Shown here one piece after another: positions 53,263 to 64,000 of a stretch of DNA of 64,000 bases (the stretch's first letter is position 1; every line of letters starts with the position of its first letter). The position numbers were made by a program, and so were the translations under genes. The stretch comes from Pseudarthrobacter oxydans. Its GTDB lineage: Bacteria > Actinomycetota > Actinomycetes > Actinomycetales > Micrococcaceae. The notes beneath the pieces are model-generated. The model saw only the letters and a list, made by a program, of their open reading frames with translations, did no database searches and was not told the origin of the DNA. Location: positions 186,001 to 250,000 of the forward strand of contig NZ_JAUSSN010000001.1 in NCBI RefSeq assembly GCF_030812335.1. Direction: 5' to 3'.

Positions 53263-54450
53263 GTGTATCTAGAACAACTTTCGCTCACAGATTTCCGCAG
53301 TTATGCCCAAGTGGAACTGAGCCTCGAGCCCGGGGTCACGGTGCTGGTCGGCTCGAACGGCATCGGCAAAACCAACCTGATGGAAGCCATCGGCTATCTG
53401 GCCACGCTCAGCTCCCACCGGGTCAGTTCCGATGCCCCGCTGCTGCGGTTCGGCACCGAACGGGCCATGATCCGCGCGAAGCTGGTCCGGGGCGAGCAGT
53501 CAACCGTGCTCGAACTCGAAATCAACAGCACCCGCGCCAACCGCGCCCGGATCAACCGCAGCAACCCGGTCCGGGCCCGAGACATCCTTGGCATCTGCCA
53601 GACCGTCCTGTTCGCTCCGGAGGACCTGGCCCTGGTCAAGGGCGATCCGTCCAGCCGGCGCCGTTTTCTCGATGAGCTCCTGGTCAGCCTCATCCCGCGG
53701 CACGCCGCCACCCGCAGCGACTACGACCGGGTGCTGAAGCAGCGCAACGCGCTGCTGAAGTCCGCCCGCGCTGGAAAATTCAGCACGGGGCATGAAGCCA
53801 CCCTGGATGTCTGGGACCAGCACATGGCCCGGGCTGGCGCCGAGCTGCTGCATGCACGGCTCGAGTTGGTGGAACGGCTCCGTCCCCACCTCAGGAACTC
53901 CTACGCCGGGCTGACCGACGGGTCCAAGGAAGCGGGGGCCATCTACCGCTCCACGCTGCAGGGCGCCGTGGAGGATGACGGCGCGGTGTCGGACGCCGGA
54001 GGGCCCGCCGAGGACCTCCGGCTGCTCTCCGTCGACGAACTTACCGGACGCTACATCCAGGCCTTTGCCTCCTCACGGCGCAAGGAACTCGAACGCGGTA
54101 TTTCCCTCGTTGGCCCGCACCGCGACGAGCTCGAACTGGTCCTTGGCGAGGCCCCGGCGAAGGGGTATGCCTCCCATGGTGAAACCTGGTCCATGTGTTT
54201 GTCCCTGCGGCTGGCCTCGTACTACGTGATGCTCGACGACGCCAGGACCGGCGGATCCGCCCCGATCCTGATCCTGGATGACGTTTTTGCCGAGCTTGAT
54301 GTCCAGCGGCGGCGTAAACTGGCCGCAATAGTATCCGGCGCCGAGCAGGTGCTCGTGACTGCCGCCGTCGAGGACGATATCCCGTCCGAACTGGCCGGGC
54401 GGCGGGTGAAGGTAATCCCGGGAGGAATCGATGAACGGGAAGATCGGTGA
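53263..54450 (+). CDS. recF: DNA replication/repair protein RecF
   Basis: A 395-residue RecF, an SMC-like ATPase that helps load RecA at gaps. Walker A VLVGSNGIGKTNLMEAIGYL lies near 30-50, the signature region with ELERGISLVGPHRDELELVLG, and Walker B APILILDDVFAELD. The GTG start is 26 bp after gnd. It overlaps the DUF721 gene as GTGA. Confidence 0.95.
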   Translation: MYLEQLSLTDFRSYAQVELSLEPGVTVLVGSNGIGKTNLMEAIGYLATLSSHRVSSDAPLLRFGTERAMIRAKLVRGEQSTVLELEINSTRANRARINRSNPVRARDILGICQTVLFAPEDLALVKGDPSSRRRFLDELLVSLIPRHAATRSDYDRVLKQRNALLKSARAGKFSTGHEATLDVWDQHMARAGAELLHARLELVERLRPHLRNSYAGLTDGSKEAGAIYRSTLQGAVEDDGAVSDAGGPAEDLRLLSVDELTGRYIQAFASSRRKELERGISLVGPHRDELELVLGEAPAKGYASHGETWSMCLSLRLASYYVMLDDARTGGSAPILILDDVFAELDVQRRRKLAAIVSGAEQVLVTAAVEDDIPSELAGRRVKVIPGGIDEREDR

Positions 54451-55010
54451 ATAAGGATACCGACGGCGGCCTGCAGCCGGGCCGCGATCCCGACGACATC
54501 GACGCCGCCCAGTCGGCCCTGAACAGGATGCGCGAGGCGGCTGCATCCCGGGGCGAAATCAGGCGCAAGGCCCCGCCGCGGCCAGGCAGCACCCCGCAGA
54601 AGTCCGGCCGGAGTTCCGGCAGCAGCCGCGGTTTCGGACAATTCCACGGCACCGGCCGGGACCCGATGGGGCTCGGAAAGGTGGTTGGCCGTCTCGTCGC
54701 GGAGCGCGGCTGGAGCTCCCCGGTCGCCGTCGGCTCGGTGATGGCCGAGTGGGCAACACTCGTGGGACCGGAGATTTCCGCCCACTGCACCCCGGAGAGT
54801 TTCACCGACACGACCCTCCACGTCCGTTGTGATTCCACCGCCTGGGCAACCCAGCTGCGCCTGCTCAGCATGAGCCTGCTGGAGAAGTTCCGCACCGAAC
54901 TCGGCGACGGCGTCGTGACCAAGATCCAAGTCCTCGGACCGGCCGCGCCGAGCTGGCGCAAGGGCGGCCGGACCGTCAACGGCCGCGGCCCCCGGGACAC
55001 TTACGGATAA
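54447..55010 (+). CDS. DUF721 (DciA-like) protein
   Basis: A 187-residue protein. The N-terminal half is charged and disordered (Arg/Gly/Pro-rich), the C-terminal DUF721 domain spans from about residue 75 (GLGKVVGRLVAERGWSSPVAVGSVMAEWATLVGPEIS) to 175. DUF721 proteins resemble DciA, which loads or interacts with the replicative helicase DnaB. Overlap with recF and position before gyrB support a replication role. Its exact function in this group is inferred. Confidence 0.9.
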   Translation: MNKDTDGGLQPGRDPDDIDAAQSALNRMREAAASRGEIRRKAPPRPGSTPQKSGRSSGSSRGFGQFHGTGRDPMGLGKVVGRLVAERGWSSPVAVGSVMAEWATLVGPEISAHCTPESFTDTTLHVRCDSTAWATQLRLLSMSLLEKFRTELGDGVVTKIQVLGPAAPSWRKGGRTVNGRGPRDTYG

Positions 55011-55443
55011 CTCTGGGTGGCCCAGCGTGGACATCAGGCCCCCGGCAACCCGTAGATCTGAAGCACTCCTTGCAAAACTCTTGAAAAAACCGCAAACGGC
55101 GTGTAGGGCGCTCAGACGCACCGGAGTCGTATAGGAACCCGCATCCGGTAGTGCTGGAGCCTTGAAGGTGGAGCCTGTGGCCTCCCAGCGGTACTTTCCT
55201 CCCCGTTTGACCCTCTGGAATGCGGGTTTAGGCCCTATAGCACGGTAGAATCGTGGAAGATAACTGGGCGCCGGTGAAACGTTGACTGAGTCCGTTTCCG
55301 ACGCAATATCCGCGTGCGGTAAACGGATCCTCGAGCCAGCATCACAACCGGTGGCATCAGTGACGTGCCCGTTGGCTGTAGCTGTTTCCTCCGGGAAGGA
55401 GCAACGGCCGGCCTATAACGAAAAAGAGGAGTCGAAAGCGCCT
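55011..55443. other. gyrB upstream region
   Basis: This 433-base stretch holds no clear separate gene. The frame of gyrB stays open back to about 55282, but the N-terminal extension is unlike GyrB. A TAGAAT at 55246-55251 is the best -10 candidate, with no good -35. A long 5' leader before gyrB is possible. Confidence 0.6.
55246..55251 (+). promoter_or_regulatory. candidate gyrB promoter -10
   Basis: TAGAAT lies 192 bases before the GTG chosen for gyrB. A TTGACC at 55207-55212 is too far for a standard -35 (33-bp gap), so the assignment is tentative. Confidence 0.3.
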
Positions 55444-57528
55444 GTGGCTAACGACAATGCAGAGATCCCGGCAGTGGAACCAGTAGTGGCGGGAACGGCG
55501 GACACCCCGCCGGAAGCCGCAACTCCCCACGGTTACGGCGCCAGCGACATCACGGTGCTCGAAGGACTGGAAGCTGTCCGGAAACGTCCCGGCATGTACA
55601 TCGGTTCCACCGGGCCGCGCGGTTTGCACCACCTGGTCTACGAAGTCGTGGACAACTCGGTGGACGAGGCCCTGGCCGGGTACTGCACCCACATCGAAAT
55701 CGTGCTGCAGGCAGACGGCGGGGTCAAGGTCGTCGACAACGGCCGCGGCATCCCCGTCGACATGCACCCGACCGAGCACAAGCCCACCGTGGAGGTTGTG
55801 ATGACCATCCTGCACGCGGGCGGCAAATTCGGCGGCGGCGGCTACGCCGTATCCGGCGGCCTGCACGGAGTGGGCATCTCCGTCGTCAACGCGCTTTCGA
55901 GCCGCGTCGACACCGAGGTCCGCCGTCAGGGCCACGTCTGGCGGATGTCGTTCGCCGACGGCGGCAAACCCCAGGGCGGCCTGGTCCAGGGTGAAGAGAC
56001 ATCGGAAACCGGCACCACCCAGACGTTCTACCCGGATGCCAGCATCTTCGAGTCCACGGATTTCGATTTCGAAACACTCCGCGCACGCTTCCAGCAGATG
56101 GCCTTCCTGAATAAGGGACTGCGGATCACACTCACCGATGAGCGGCGCGCCACAGAGGAACCAACCGAGGACGGGGACCTGGACCTCGACACCGTTCCGA
56201 CCGAAGGTGAAGTCCCGGCCGAGTTCCACACCGTTGTGTACCAGTACGACGACGGTCTGCTGGACTACGTGAAACACCTCAACTCCGGCAAGAAGGTCGA
56301 TGTGGTCCACGAGGACGTCATCGCGTTCGAAACCGAGGACAAGGAACGGCACATCGCCCTGGAAATGGCGATGCAGTGGACCAACGCGTACTCCGAGAGC
56401 GTCCACACCTACGCCAACACCATCAACACCCACGAGGGCGGCACCCACGAAGAGGGATTCCGCGCCGCGATGACCTCGCTGATCAACCGCTACGCGCGGG
56501 AGAAGAGCATCATCAAGGAAAAGGATGACAACCTCACCGGTGACGACATCCGCGAAGGCCTCACGGCCGTCATCTCGGTCAAGCTGGCCGAGCCGCAGTT
56601 CGAGGGCCAGACTAAGACCAAACTCGGCAACTCCGAGGTGAAGGGCTTCGTCCAGCGCGTTGTCACAGACGGACTCGGCGACTGGCTCGAACGCAACCCC
56701 GGCCCGGCCCGCGATGTCATCCGTAAGGCCATCTCGGCAGCCCAGGCCCGGATGGCCGCGCGCAAGGCCCGCGACAACGCGCGCCGCAAGAGCCCGCTGG
56801 AGTCCTTCGGCATGCCCGGCAAACTCTCCGACTGCTCCTCGAAAAACCCCGAAAAATGCGAGGTCTACATCGTGGAGGGCGACTCCGCCGGCGGTTCGGC
56901 CAAGCGCGGCCGCAACCCGGAAACCCAGGCCATCCTGCCGCTGCGCGGCAAGATCCTGAACGTGGAACGGGCCCGGCTGGACAAGGCCCTGGGCAACACC
57001 GAGGTCCAGTCCATGATTACCGCGTTCGGCACGGGGATCGGCGAGGACTTCGACCTGAGCAAACTGCGCTACCACAAGATCGTCCTCATGGCCGATGCCG
57101 ACGTGGACGGACAGCACATCACCACCCTGCTGATGACCCTGCTGTTCCGCTACATGCGCCCGCTGATCGAGAACGGCTACGTCTACCTCGCGCAGCCGCC
57201 GCTGTACCGGATCAAGTGGTCCAACGCCCCGCACGATTATGTCTACAGCGACCGGGAACGCGATGCGCGGCTGCTGTCCGGCCAGGCCGCCGGCCGCCGC
57301 ATCCCGAAGGACAACGGCATCCAGCGCTACAAGGGCCTCGGCGAGATGGACTACACCGAACTGTGGGATACCACCATGGACCCGGATCACCGCACCCTGC
57401 TGCAGGTCACCATGGACGACGCCCTGGCCGCGGACCAGACCTTCTCCACTCTGATGGGCGAAGATGTCGAATCGCGCCGAAACTTCATTCAGCAGAACGC
57501 CAAGGACGTTCGGTTCCTCGATATTTAG
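55444..57528 (+). CDS. gyrB: DNA gyrase subunit B
   Basis: A 694-residue ATPase subunit of DNA gyrase. The ATPase domain shows [20 protein letters not shown] and [18 protein letters not shown] follows with [13 protein letters not shown] near 477, and the C-terminus ends [17 protein letters not shown]. The GTG at 55444 follows AGAGGAG and gives [14 protein letters not shown], the usual form in the group; a longer frame from 55282 was rejected. It is followed by gyrA 59 bp on. Confidence 0.95.
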   Translation: MANDNAEIPAVEPVVAGTADTPPEAATPHGYGASDITVLEGLEAVRKRPGMYIGSTGPRGLHHLVYEVVDNSVDEALAGYCTHIEIVLQADGGVKVVDNGRGIPVDMHPTEHKPTVEVVMTILHAGGKFGGGGYAVSGGLHGVGISVVNALSSRVDTEVRRQGHVWRMSFADGGKPQGGLVQGEETSETGTTQTFYPDASIFESTDFDFETLRARFQQMAFLNKGLRITLTDERRATEEPTEDGDLDLDTVPTEGEVPAEFHTVVYQYDDGLLDYVKHLNSGKKVDVVHEDVIAFETEDKERHIALEMAMQWTNAYSESVHTYANTINTHEGGTHEEGFRAAMTSLINRYAREKSIIKEKDDNLTGDDIREGLTAVISVKLAEPQFEGQTKTKLGNSEVKGFVQRVVTDGLGDWLERNPGPARDVIRKAISAAQARMAARKARDNARRKSPLESFGMPGKLSDCSSKNPEKCEVYIVEGDSAGGSAKRGRNPETQAILPLRGKILNVERARLDKALGNTEVQSMITAFGTGIGEDFDLSKLRYHKIVLMADADVDGQHITTLLMTLLFRYMRPLIENGYVYLAQPPLYRIKWSNAPHDYVYSDRERDARLLSGQAAGRRIPKDNGIQRYKGLGEMDYTELWDTTMDPDHRTLLQVTMDDALAADQTFSTLMGEDVESRRNFIQQNAKDVRFLDI

Positions 57529-57587
57529 CGGCCAAAAACCGTAAATATTCCCGAACTGATATATACCTGAAACGGAAAATATAGACT

Positions 57588-60307
<2,720 letters not shown>

Positions 60308-60311
<4 letters not shown>

Positions 60312-60958
60312 GTAATTCCGACTCATATCCCAAGCCGAACAGCGGCGTTCCCGGCGGAGTGCGGCAGCCTGCTGCCGCGCCCCGGGTAGGCGCGCCGTCC
60401 CGTCCCGAGCAGCGACCCGGGGTGGCAAGCGGCGCCACGGGCACGACTCAGCGGCCGCAGGTGCCCGGGCAGCGTCCGGCCCAGGGAGGCCCGGTGACTC
60501 CCGGGCAGCGTCCGGCCAACGCCGGACAACGTCCGGACCAGAACAGTCCGGGGCAGAACACCACAGGCCTGATCAAGCCGGCCCCCAAGGCCAAGGTCCG
60601 CCGCGCCCGGCTGCTGGTGAGCAAGGTTGACCCCTGGTCCGTGCTGAAGATGGCCTTCCTGCTCTCCGTGGCCCTGGGCATCGTGACCGTCGTGGCCGCG
60701 ATTGTGCTTTGGACGGTCCTGGACCTGACCGGAATCTTCGACCAGGTCGACGGTCTCCTCGGCACCCTGGCCGGCTCCGAAGGTGGCGGCTTCGAATTGA
60801 AGAAGGTCGCCTCACTGGGACAGGTGGCATCTTTCGCCACCATCATCGCGGTCATCAACGTCGTCCTGCTGACGGCGCTCTCGATGCTCTCGGCCGTGCT
60901 GTACAACATCTCGGCCACCCTGGTGGGCGGCATCGGCGTCACCCTCACGGACGACTAA
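60308..60958 (+). CDS. DUF3566 membrane protein
   Basis: A 216-residue protein: Pro/Gly/Gln/Arg-rich cytoplasmic N-terminus (about 90 residues with repeated PGQRP), then [30 protein letters not shown] and a second TM helix ([25 protein letters not shown]). DUF3566 proteins lie immediately after gyrA in most actinobacteria. The function is unknown; a link to envelope or division proteins has been proposed for some homologues. The GTG start overlaps gyrA. Confidence 0.92.
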
Positions 60959-61001
60959 AACCGATAGTTTTCCCGGAATTTTCCCGGGGAAATGCCTCGA
61001 T

Positions 61002-61029
61002 TTGAGATCGGGCCGGGATGTGCTGTAAA
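61002..61029 (+). promoter_or_regulatory. candidate tRNA-Ile promoter
   Basis: TTGAGA (61002-61007) and TGTAAA (61024-61029) are 16 bp apart and end 27 bases before the tRNA. A fit to -35/-10 spacing, not proof. Confidence 0.45.
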
Positions 61030-61056
61030 GTCGTATCTCGGCCCGATGAGGCATCG

Positions 61057-61130
61057 GGGCGTATAGCTCAGGCGGTTAGAGCGCTTCGCTGATAACGAAG
61101 AGGTCCCAGGTTCAAGTCCTGGTACGCCCA
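61057..61130 (+). tRNA. tRNA-Ile (GAT anticodon)
   Basis: Acceptor GGGCGTA pairs with TACGCCC, and a D arm GCTCAGGCGGTTAGAGC, anticodon arm TTCGCTGATAACGAA (GAT at 61091-61093) and T arm CCAGGTTCAAGTCCTGG are all intact. CCA is not encoded. It sits downstream of gyrA as in many actinobacteria. Confidence 0.95.
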
Positions 61131-61200
61131 CGGAATCTGTACGGATTCAAGTGGAGGTCCGGTTGATATTTGTTTATCGCCGAACCGGAACGGGGTGCAT

Positions 61201-61317
61201 GTGAAGAAGTTGCTCGTTGTTGCAGCTACGATCGCAGGCGTCCTGCTCTACAAGAAAGTGCAGGAATCCGAGGCCCGGAAAACGGTCTGGAGCGAATCAA
61301 CCGATACGGTTGATTAG
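61201..61317 (+). CDS. DLW-39-type small protein
   Basis: A 38-residue protein starting MKKLLVVAATIAGVLLYKK and ending TVWSESTDTVD. An N-terminal hydrophobic segment is followed by a charged tail with a central Trp. Size, place (between tRNA-Ile and tRNA-Ala after gyrA) and pattern match the actinobacterial DLW-39 family, named for a conserved Asp-Leu-Trp; here the Trp is preceded by Thr-Val. The GTG start has only a weak ribosome-binding site. Function unknown. Confidence 0.8.
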   Translation: MKKLLVVAATIAGVLLYKKVQESEARKTVWSESTDTVD

Positions 61318-61388
61318 CCCGGATTCCCGGTTCGACAGCCGGAAAGCGGCTCATCGAACTAGGGTATGATTGTCGGGTTGCTTCTTAT

Positions 61389-61464
61389 GGGGGCATGGCG
61401 CAATTGGTAGCGCACCTGCTTTGCAAGCAGGGGGTTCGGGGTTCGAGTCCCCGTGCCTCCACCA
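61389..61464 (+). tRNA. tRNA-Ala (TGC anticodon)
   Basis: Acceptor GGGGGCA pairs with TGCCTCC (one G-T), D arm GCGCAATTGGTAGCGC, anticodon arm with CTTTGCAAG (TGC at 61422-61424), T arm GGGGTTCGAGTCCCC, and an encoded CCA at the end. Confidence 0.96.
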
Positions 61465-61468
61465 TAGG

Positions 61469-61507
61469 AAAGGCCCCGGACAGCGGAAACGCGGTCCGGG
61501 GCCTTTT
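61469..61507 (+). terminator. tRNA-Ala terminator
   Basis: AAAGGCCCCGGAC pairs with GTCCGGGGCCTTT around a 12-base loop and ends in T4, five bases after the tRNA. Confidence 0.9.
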
Positions 61508-61580
61508 GCATGCCCTGGCTGGCCGCAGCCGCAGGGCGGCTCCTCAATCCTTGGCACTCCACCCCCACTAGTGTTGGACC

Positions 61581-62495
61581 GTGAACTTCTTCCTTGCCGC
61601 CCTGGGCGTCCTCGGTGTGGCCTCGTCCGGGCCGCTCATTGCCGCCACTCTGGGGGCCACGTCCGTCAGTGCGCTGGCGATCGCCTTCTGGCGCAACGCC
61701 ATCGGGTCGGTTGTCATGGCGGGCCCCGTACTGGTCCGTAACCCCCGCCAGTTCGGCCGGGTCACCGGCAGGGAATTTCGTTGGTCTTTGGCGGCTGCGG
61801 TTGCTCTTGCGCTGCACTTCGCCTGCTTCATCACCTCGCTGCAGTTCACCTCGGTCGCGGCAGCCACCGCCCTCGTCTGCCTGCAGTCCGGCTGGATCGC
61901 CGTGTTCCAGCTCTTCCGCGGCGTCAGACACCGCTGGCCGGTCCTGGTGGGCCTGGGGATCGCGTTTGGCGGCGTGGTCGCCATTACCGGGTTCGACATG
62001 GGCACTTCTCCGGAGGCGCTGCTGGGTGATCTGCTGGCGGTGGCCGGAGGAGCCCTGGCCGGTGTCTACACGCTCGCCGGAGGCAAGGCACGCCAGACCA
62101 TGGGGACCGGCGTCTACACGACCCTGTGCTACGGGATGTGCGCAGCGGTGGTGGCCGTGCTGGCCCTGTTCACGCAGCAGCCACTGGCAGGGTTCGAAGC
62201 CGCCGGTTGGATTGGCATCCTGGCGATCACGGTCTGCGCCCAGTTGATCGGTCACACCGCATTCAATCACCTGCTCGCCACCATGAGTCCGCTGCTGGTG
62301 TCCATGATCATCCTGCTGGAGATTCCGGGGGCGGCGCTGCTCGCTGCCGCGTTCCTGTCCGAGACCCTGCCGGCCGGGACCTACGCCGGCCTGGCAATGA
62401 TCCTCGTGGGGCTCGCCGTCGTCGTCCTGGGGCAGCGCAGCTCACGCGCCGTCCGGCGCACGGCTGAAGGGCTGGCGGAGCTGGGGACGGACTGA
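61581..62495 (+). CDS. DMT-superfamily (EamA) transporter
   Basis: A 304-residue exporter-type protein with ten predicted TM helices in two EamA repeats. VLGVASSGPLIAATLGATSVSALAIAFWRNAIG is the first repeat's motif and the second begins near SPEALLGDLLAVAGGALAGVYTLAGGKA. The GTG at 61581 has no obvious ribosome-binding site. Such proteins export amino acids or metabolites; the substrate is not indicated. It is convergent with the glycosyltransferase gene. Confidence 0.92.
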   Translation: MNFFLAALGVLGVASSGPLIAATLGATSVSALAIAFWRNAIGSVVMAGPVLVRNPRQFGRVTGREFRWSLAAAVALALHFACFITSLQFTSVAAATALVCLQSGWIAVFQLFRGVRHRWPVLVGLGIAFGGVVAITGFDMGTSPEALLGDLLAVAGGALAGVYTLAGGKARQTMGTGVYTTLCYGMCAAVVAVLALFTQQPLAGFEAAGWIGILAITVCAQLIGHTAFNHLLATMSPLLVSMIILLEIPGAALLAAAFLSETLPAGTYAGLAMILVGLAVVVLGQRSSRAVRRTAEGLAELGTD

Positions 62496-62553
62496 CGAGG
62501 CTTGCGGTGCTGGGGACGGACTGACGAGACGCGCGGCGCCGCAGGGGCGTGTG

Positions 62554-63429
62554 CTACTGGCCGCCGCGGCGGGCAGGCTGGGCCGTGTTGACCGTATGGA
62601 TCGCACGCAGCAGCTTCGCCGGGAAATACACCGAGAAGAAGACCACCATGGGGGCCTTGAGCGCCATCTTCTTGACGTTGTGGGCCTTGTACGTGCGGTC
62701 GAAACGCGTCACGTAGTAGCGGTAGTCGCGGGGAGAGTCTTCCAGCCGGCGTGCGGACATGCCGGAGACCATCTGCGGCCAGTACTGGATCCGGAGGTCA
62801 TGGTCGGCCAGATGCAGGGACAAATCAATGTCCTCGTGCATCTCGTCCTTCTCATCCCGGCACGCCTCGTCCCGGATGATCTCCCACGCGGAGCGGCGGA
62901 GGGCCATATTGGAGCCAAAGAGAAAGTGATACTGGTGCTTGGCAAGCTTGAGCATCAGCTGGCGCATCCTATCGTCAGCCTTGAGACCGAAGCGACGCAT
63001 AGGCATGTCGTAGTAAACCACCGGGCCGGTCGCGGCGTGGACGGATTTGTCCCGGAAGGCTAACTGCACCTGTTCAACCCAGTCGGGCTCCAGCACGGAA
63101 TCGGCATCGATCCGGCCCAGAATGTCACCCGTGGCATGGTCGAGCCCGAAATTTCGGGTCGGGATCAGGCCCTGGTCGCGGTCCTGGCTGAGCAGGATGA
63201 TGGGGCTCTCCGGGTATTCCAACTGCATCTGCCGGACGATGTCGGCCGTGCGGTCCTTGGACATGTTGTCAACGACGATGATCTCGTGCGCCGGGACTGA
63301 CTGGTACACGGCGGCAATGAGGCACTGCCGGATGACGCTTTCCTCGTTGTATGCCGGGATGACGATAGACACAGCCGGCGTGTGCACAGCATCGTGTAAG
63401 GCATCCTCAGAGGATTTTTCGGGTGACAT
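62554..63429 (-). CDS. glycosyltransferase family 2
   Basis: A 291-residue GT-A fold glycosyltransferase: PAVSIVIPAYNEESVIRQCLIAAVYQS at 18-44, the DXD-type motif GRIDADSVLEPDW, and a late EDIDLSLHLADHDLRI resembling the catalytic ED of processive enzymes. It has no clear TM helix, but a C-terminal hydrophobic stretch (APMVVFFSVYFPAKLL) may attach it to the membrane. The donor is probably a UDP- or GDP-sugar and the product part of the envelope; neither can be read from sequence. Confidence 0.92.
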   Translation of the reverse strand: MSPEKSSEDALHDAVHTPAVSIVIPAYNEESVIRQCLIAAVYQSVPAHEIIVVDNMSKDRTADIVRQMQLEYPESPIILLSQDRDQGLIPTRNFGLDHATGDILGRIDADSVLEPDWVEQVQLAFRDKSVHAATGPVVYYDMPMRRFGLKADDRMRQLMLKLAKHQYHFLFGSNMALRRSAWEIIRDEACRDEKDEMHEDIDLSLHLADHDLRIQYWPQMVSGMSARRLEDSPRDYRYYVTRFDRTYKAHNVKKMALKAPMVVFFSVYFPAKLLRAIHTVNTAQPARRGGQ

Positions 63430-63516
63430 CCCCCCAAATTTAGCACCAACGCGGTTTTTCCCGCCCGGCGCCGGGCAGTGCCCCGGCTACGAACTGGTAA
63501 ACATCGGGCGCAAATA

Positions 63517-63553
63517 AGGGAGGGATCCCGCCTCTGTGGCGGAATCCCTCCCT
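63517..63553 (-). terminator. hairpin after the right-end gene
   Basis: AGGGAGGGAT and ATCCCTCCCT plus CCGCC and GGCGG form a 15-bp stem with one mismatch and a 5-base loop. It lies 33 bases after the stop of the partial gene and is its likely terminator. Confidence 0.8.
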
Positions 63554-63586
63554 CAACGACTGCCCGCAGGCGGCCCGCCGTCTGTC

Positions 63587-64000
63587 TTAGCTGCCGGTGG
63601 TCTTGTCGGTGCCGTTGTTGCGGCTCGCAGCGATGTTCCGGACGGCGGTCTTCGCATCGGTGGCGACCTTGGCGGAAGCATCCTTGATGTCCTCGGCGGC
63701 GTCCTGGACCGAGTCCTTGATGTCCTCGGCGGCGTCCTGGGCTGCGTGCTTGGCCTTGTCAGCTGCGTCGTCGGCGGACTCGGCAACGTCAGCCGAAGCG
63801 GCAGCGGCGGTGTCAGCGGCGGCAACCGTGGCGGCGCCAGCCTGGCCGGCGGATTCCTTGACGGATTCCCGGACGTCGTTGACGGTGGTGGCCGGAACCG
63901 GTGCCGGTGTGACCGGGGCGGGTGTCTTCCAGGGATCCTCGACCGGCTTGGAAGCCCGCCACGCGGCAACTCCGGCGGCAACTGCCGCGGCGATGATACC
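63587..64000 (-). CDS. Ala/Asp/Lys-rich protein, 3' part only
   Basis: The last 137 codons of a minus-strand gene whose start is beyond the window. The visible part begins GIIAAAVAAGVAAWRASKP, a possible TM end, then PVEDPWKTPAPVTPAPVP, then a helical stretch built of A/D/K heptad-like units (ADDAADKAKHAAQDAAEDIKDSVQDAAEDIKDASAK, similar to LEA or YtxH-type proteins). It may be a membrane-attached stress or envelope protein; no family is certain. Confidence 0.75.
   Translation of the reverse strand, partial: GIIAAAVAAGVAAWRASKPVEDPWKTPAPVTPAPVPATTVNDVRESVKESAGQAGAATVAAADTAAAASADVAESADDAADKAKHAAQDAAEDIKDSVQDAAEDIKDASAKVATDAKTAVRNIAASRNNGTDKTTGS

Noticed and set aside
55357..57390. 677-residue frame antisense to gyrB
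   Set aside because: It is a high-GC shadow of a certain gene. The same applies to antisense frames over murJ (32494-34605), gyrA, cca and the lactate dehydrogenase.

Overview
The window is a high-GC actinobacterial chromosome segment around the replication origin. Gene order (trxB-trxA, parB-parA-rsmG-jag-yidC-yidD-rnpA-rpmH, dnaA-dnaN-gnd-recF-DUF721-gyrB-gyrA-DUF3566-tRNA-Ile-DLW39-tRNA-Ala), the codon usage and the protein sequences all fit Micrococcaceae, most likely Arthrobacter or Pseudarthrobacter. That assignment comes from gene order and protein character, not from a database search.

Bases 1-32,400 are mostly metabolic and envelope genes. They include an M18 aminopeptidase, an exported intradiol-dioxygenase-like lipoprotein, an amino-acid permease, an ABC exporter plus two-component system operon, a PAP2/diacylglycerol-kinase fusion and a DeoR-MFS pair. 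A lactate module (permease, FAD/Fe-S dehydrogenase, divergent GntR regulator) follows, then an ABC-F ATPase, a MecA_N-type lipoprotein PBP, and a second two-component system divergent from a second ABC transporter. The stretch ends with a carotenoid-desaturase-like oxidoreductase with a GT87 glycosyltransferase, two small ORFs, a histidine phosphatase, CCA transferase and a NUDIX hydrolase. Bases 32,479-37,810 hold murJ, a separate pseudokinase-like/discoidin-like membrane protein, trxB and trxA.

Bases 37,811-43,006 are the most unusual part: about 5.2 kb with no convincing gene apart from one doubtful 50-residue ORF. The stretch carries eleven ParB-binding parS sites (two with one mismatch). 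It also carries two arrays of DnaA-box-like nonamers in near-perfect 12-bp register (40,349-40,394 and 40,750-40,818), with a parS between them. A twelfth parS lies inside parA, and the parS nearest parB is built into the terminator of the parAB transcript. The usual oriC spacers (rpmH-dnaA and dnaA-dnaN) are also present, with their own DnaA boxes, partly in the same 12-bp spacing. The region therefore looks like an enlarged centromere combined with a DnaA-binding locus 8-9 kb from the dnaA spacers.

Bases 48,577-61,464 are the conserved replication and topology block ending in two tRNA genes. The right end has a DMT transporter, a family 2 glycosyltransferase and the 3' part of an Ala-rich, Lys/Asp-rich protein running off the window. 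Starts were moved from the longest frame where a ribosome-binding site, gene overlap or family start supported it.
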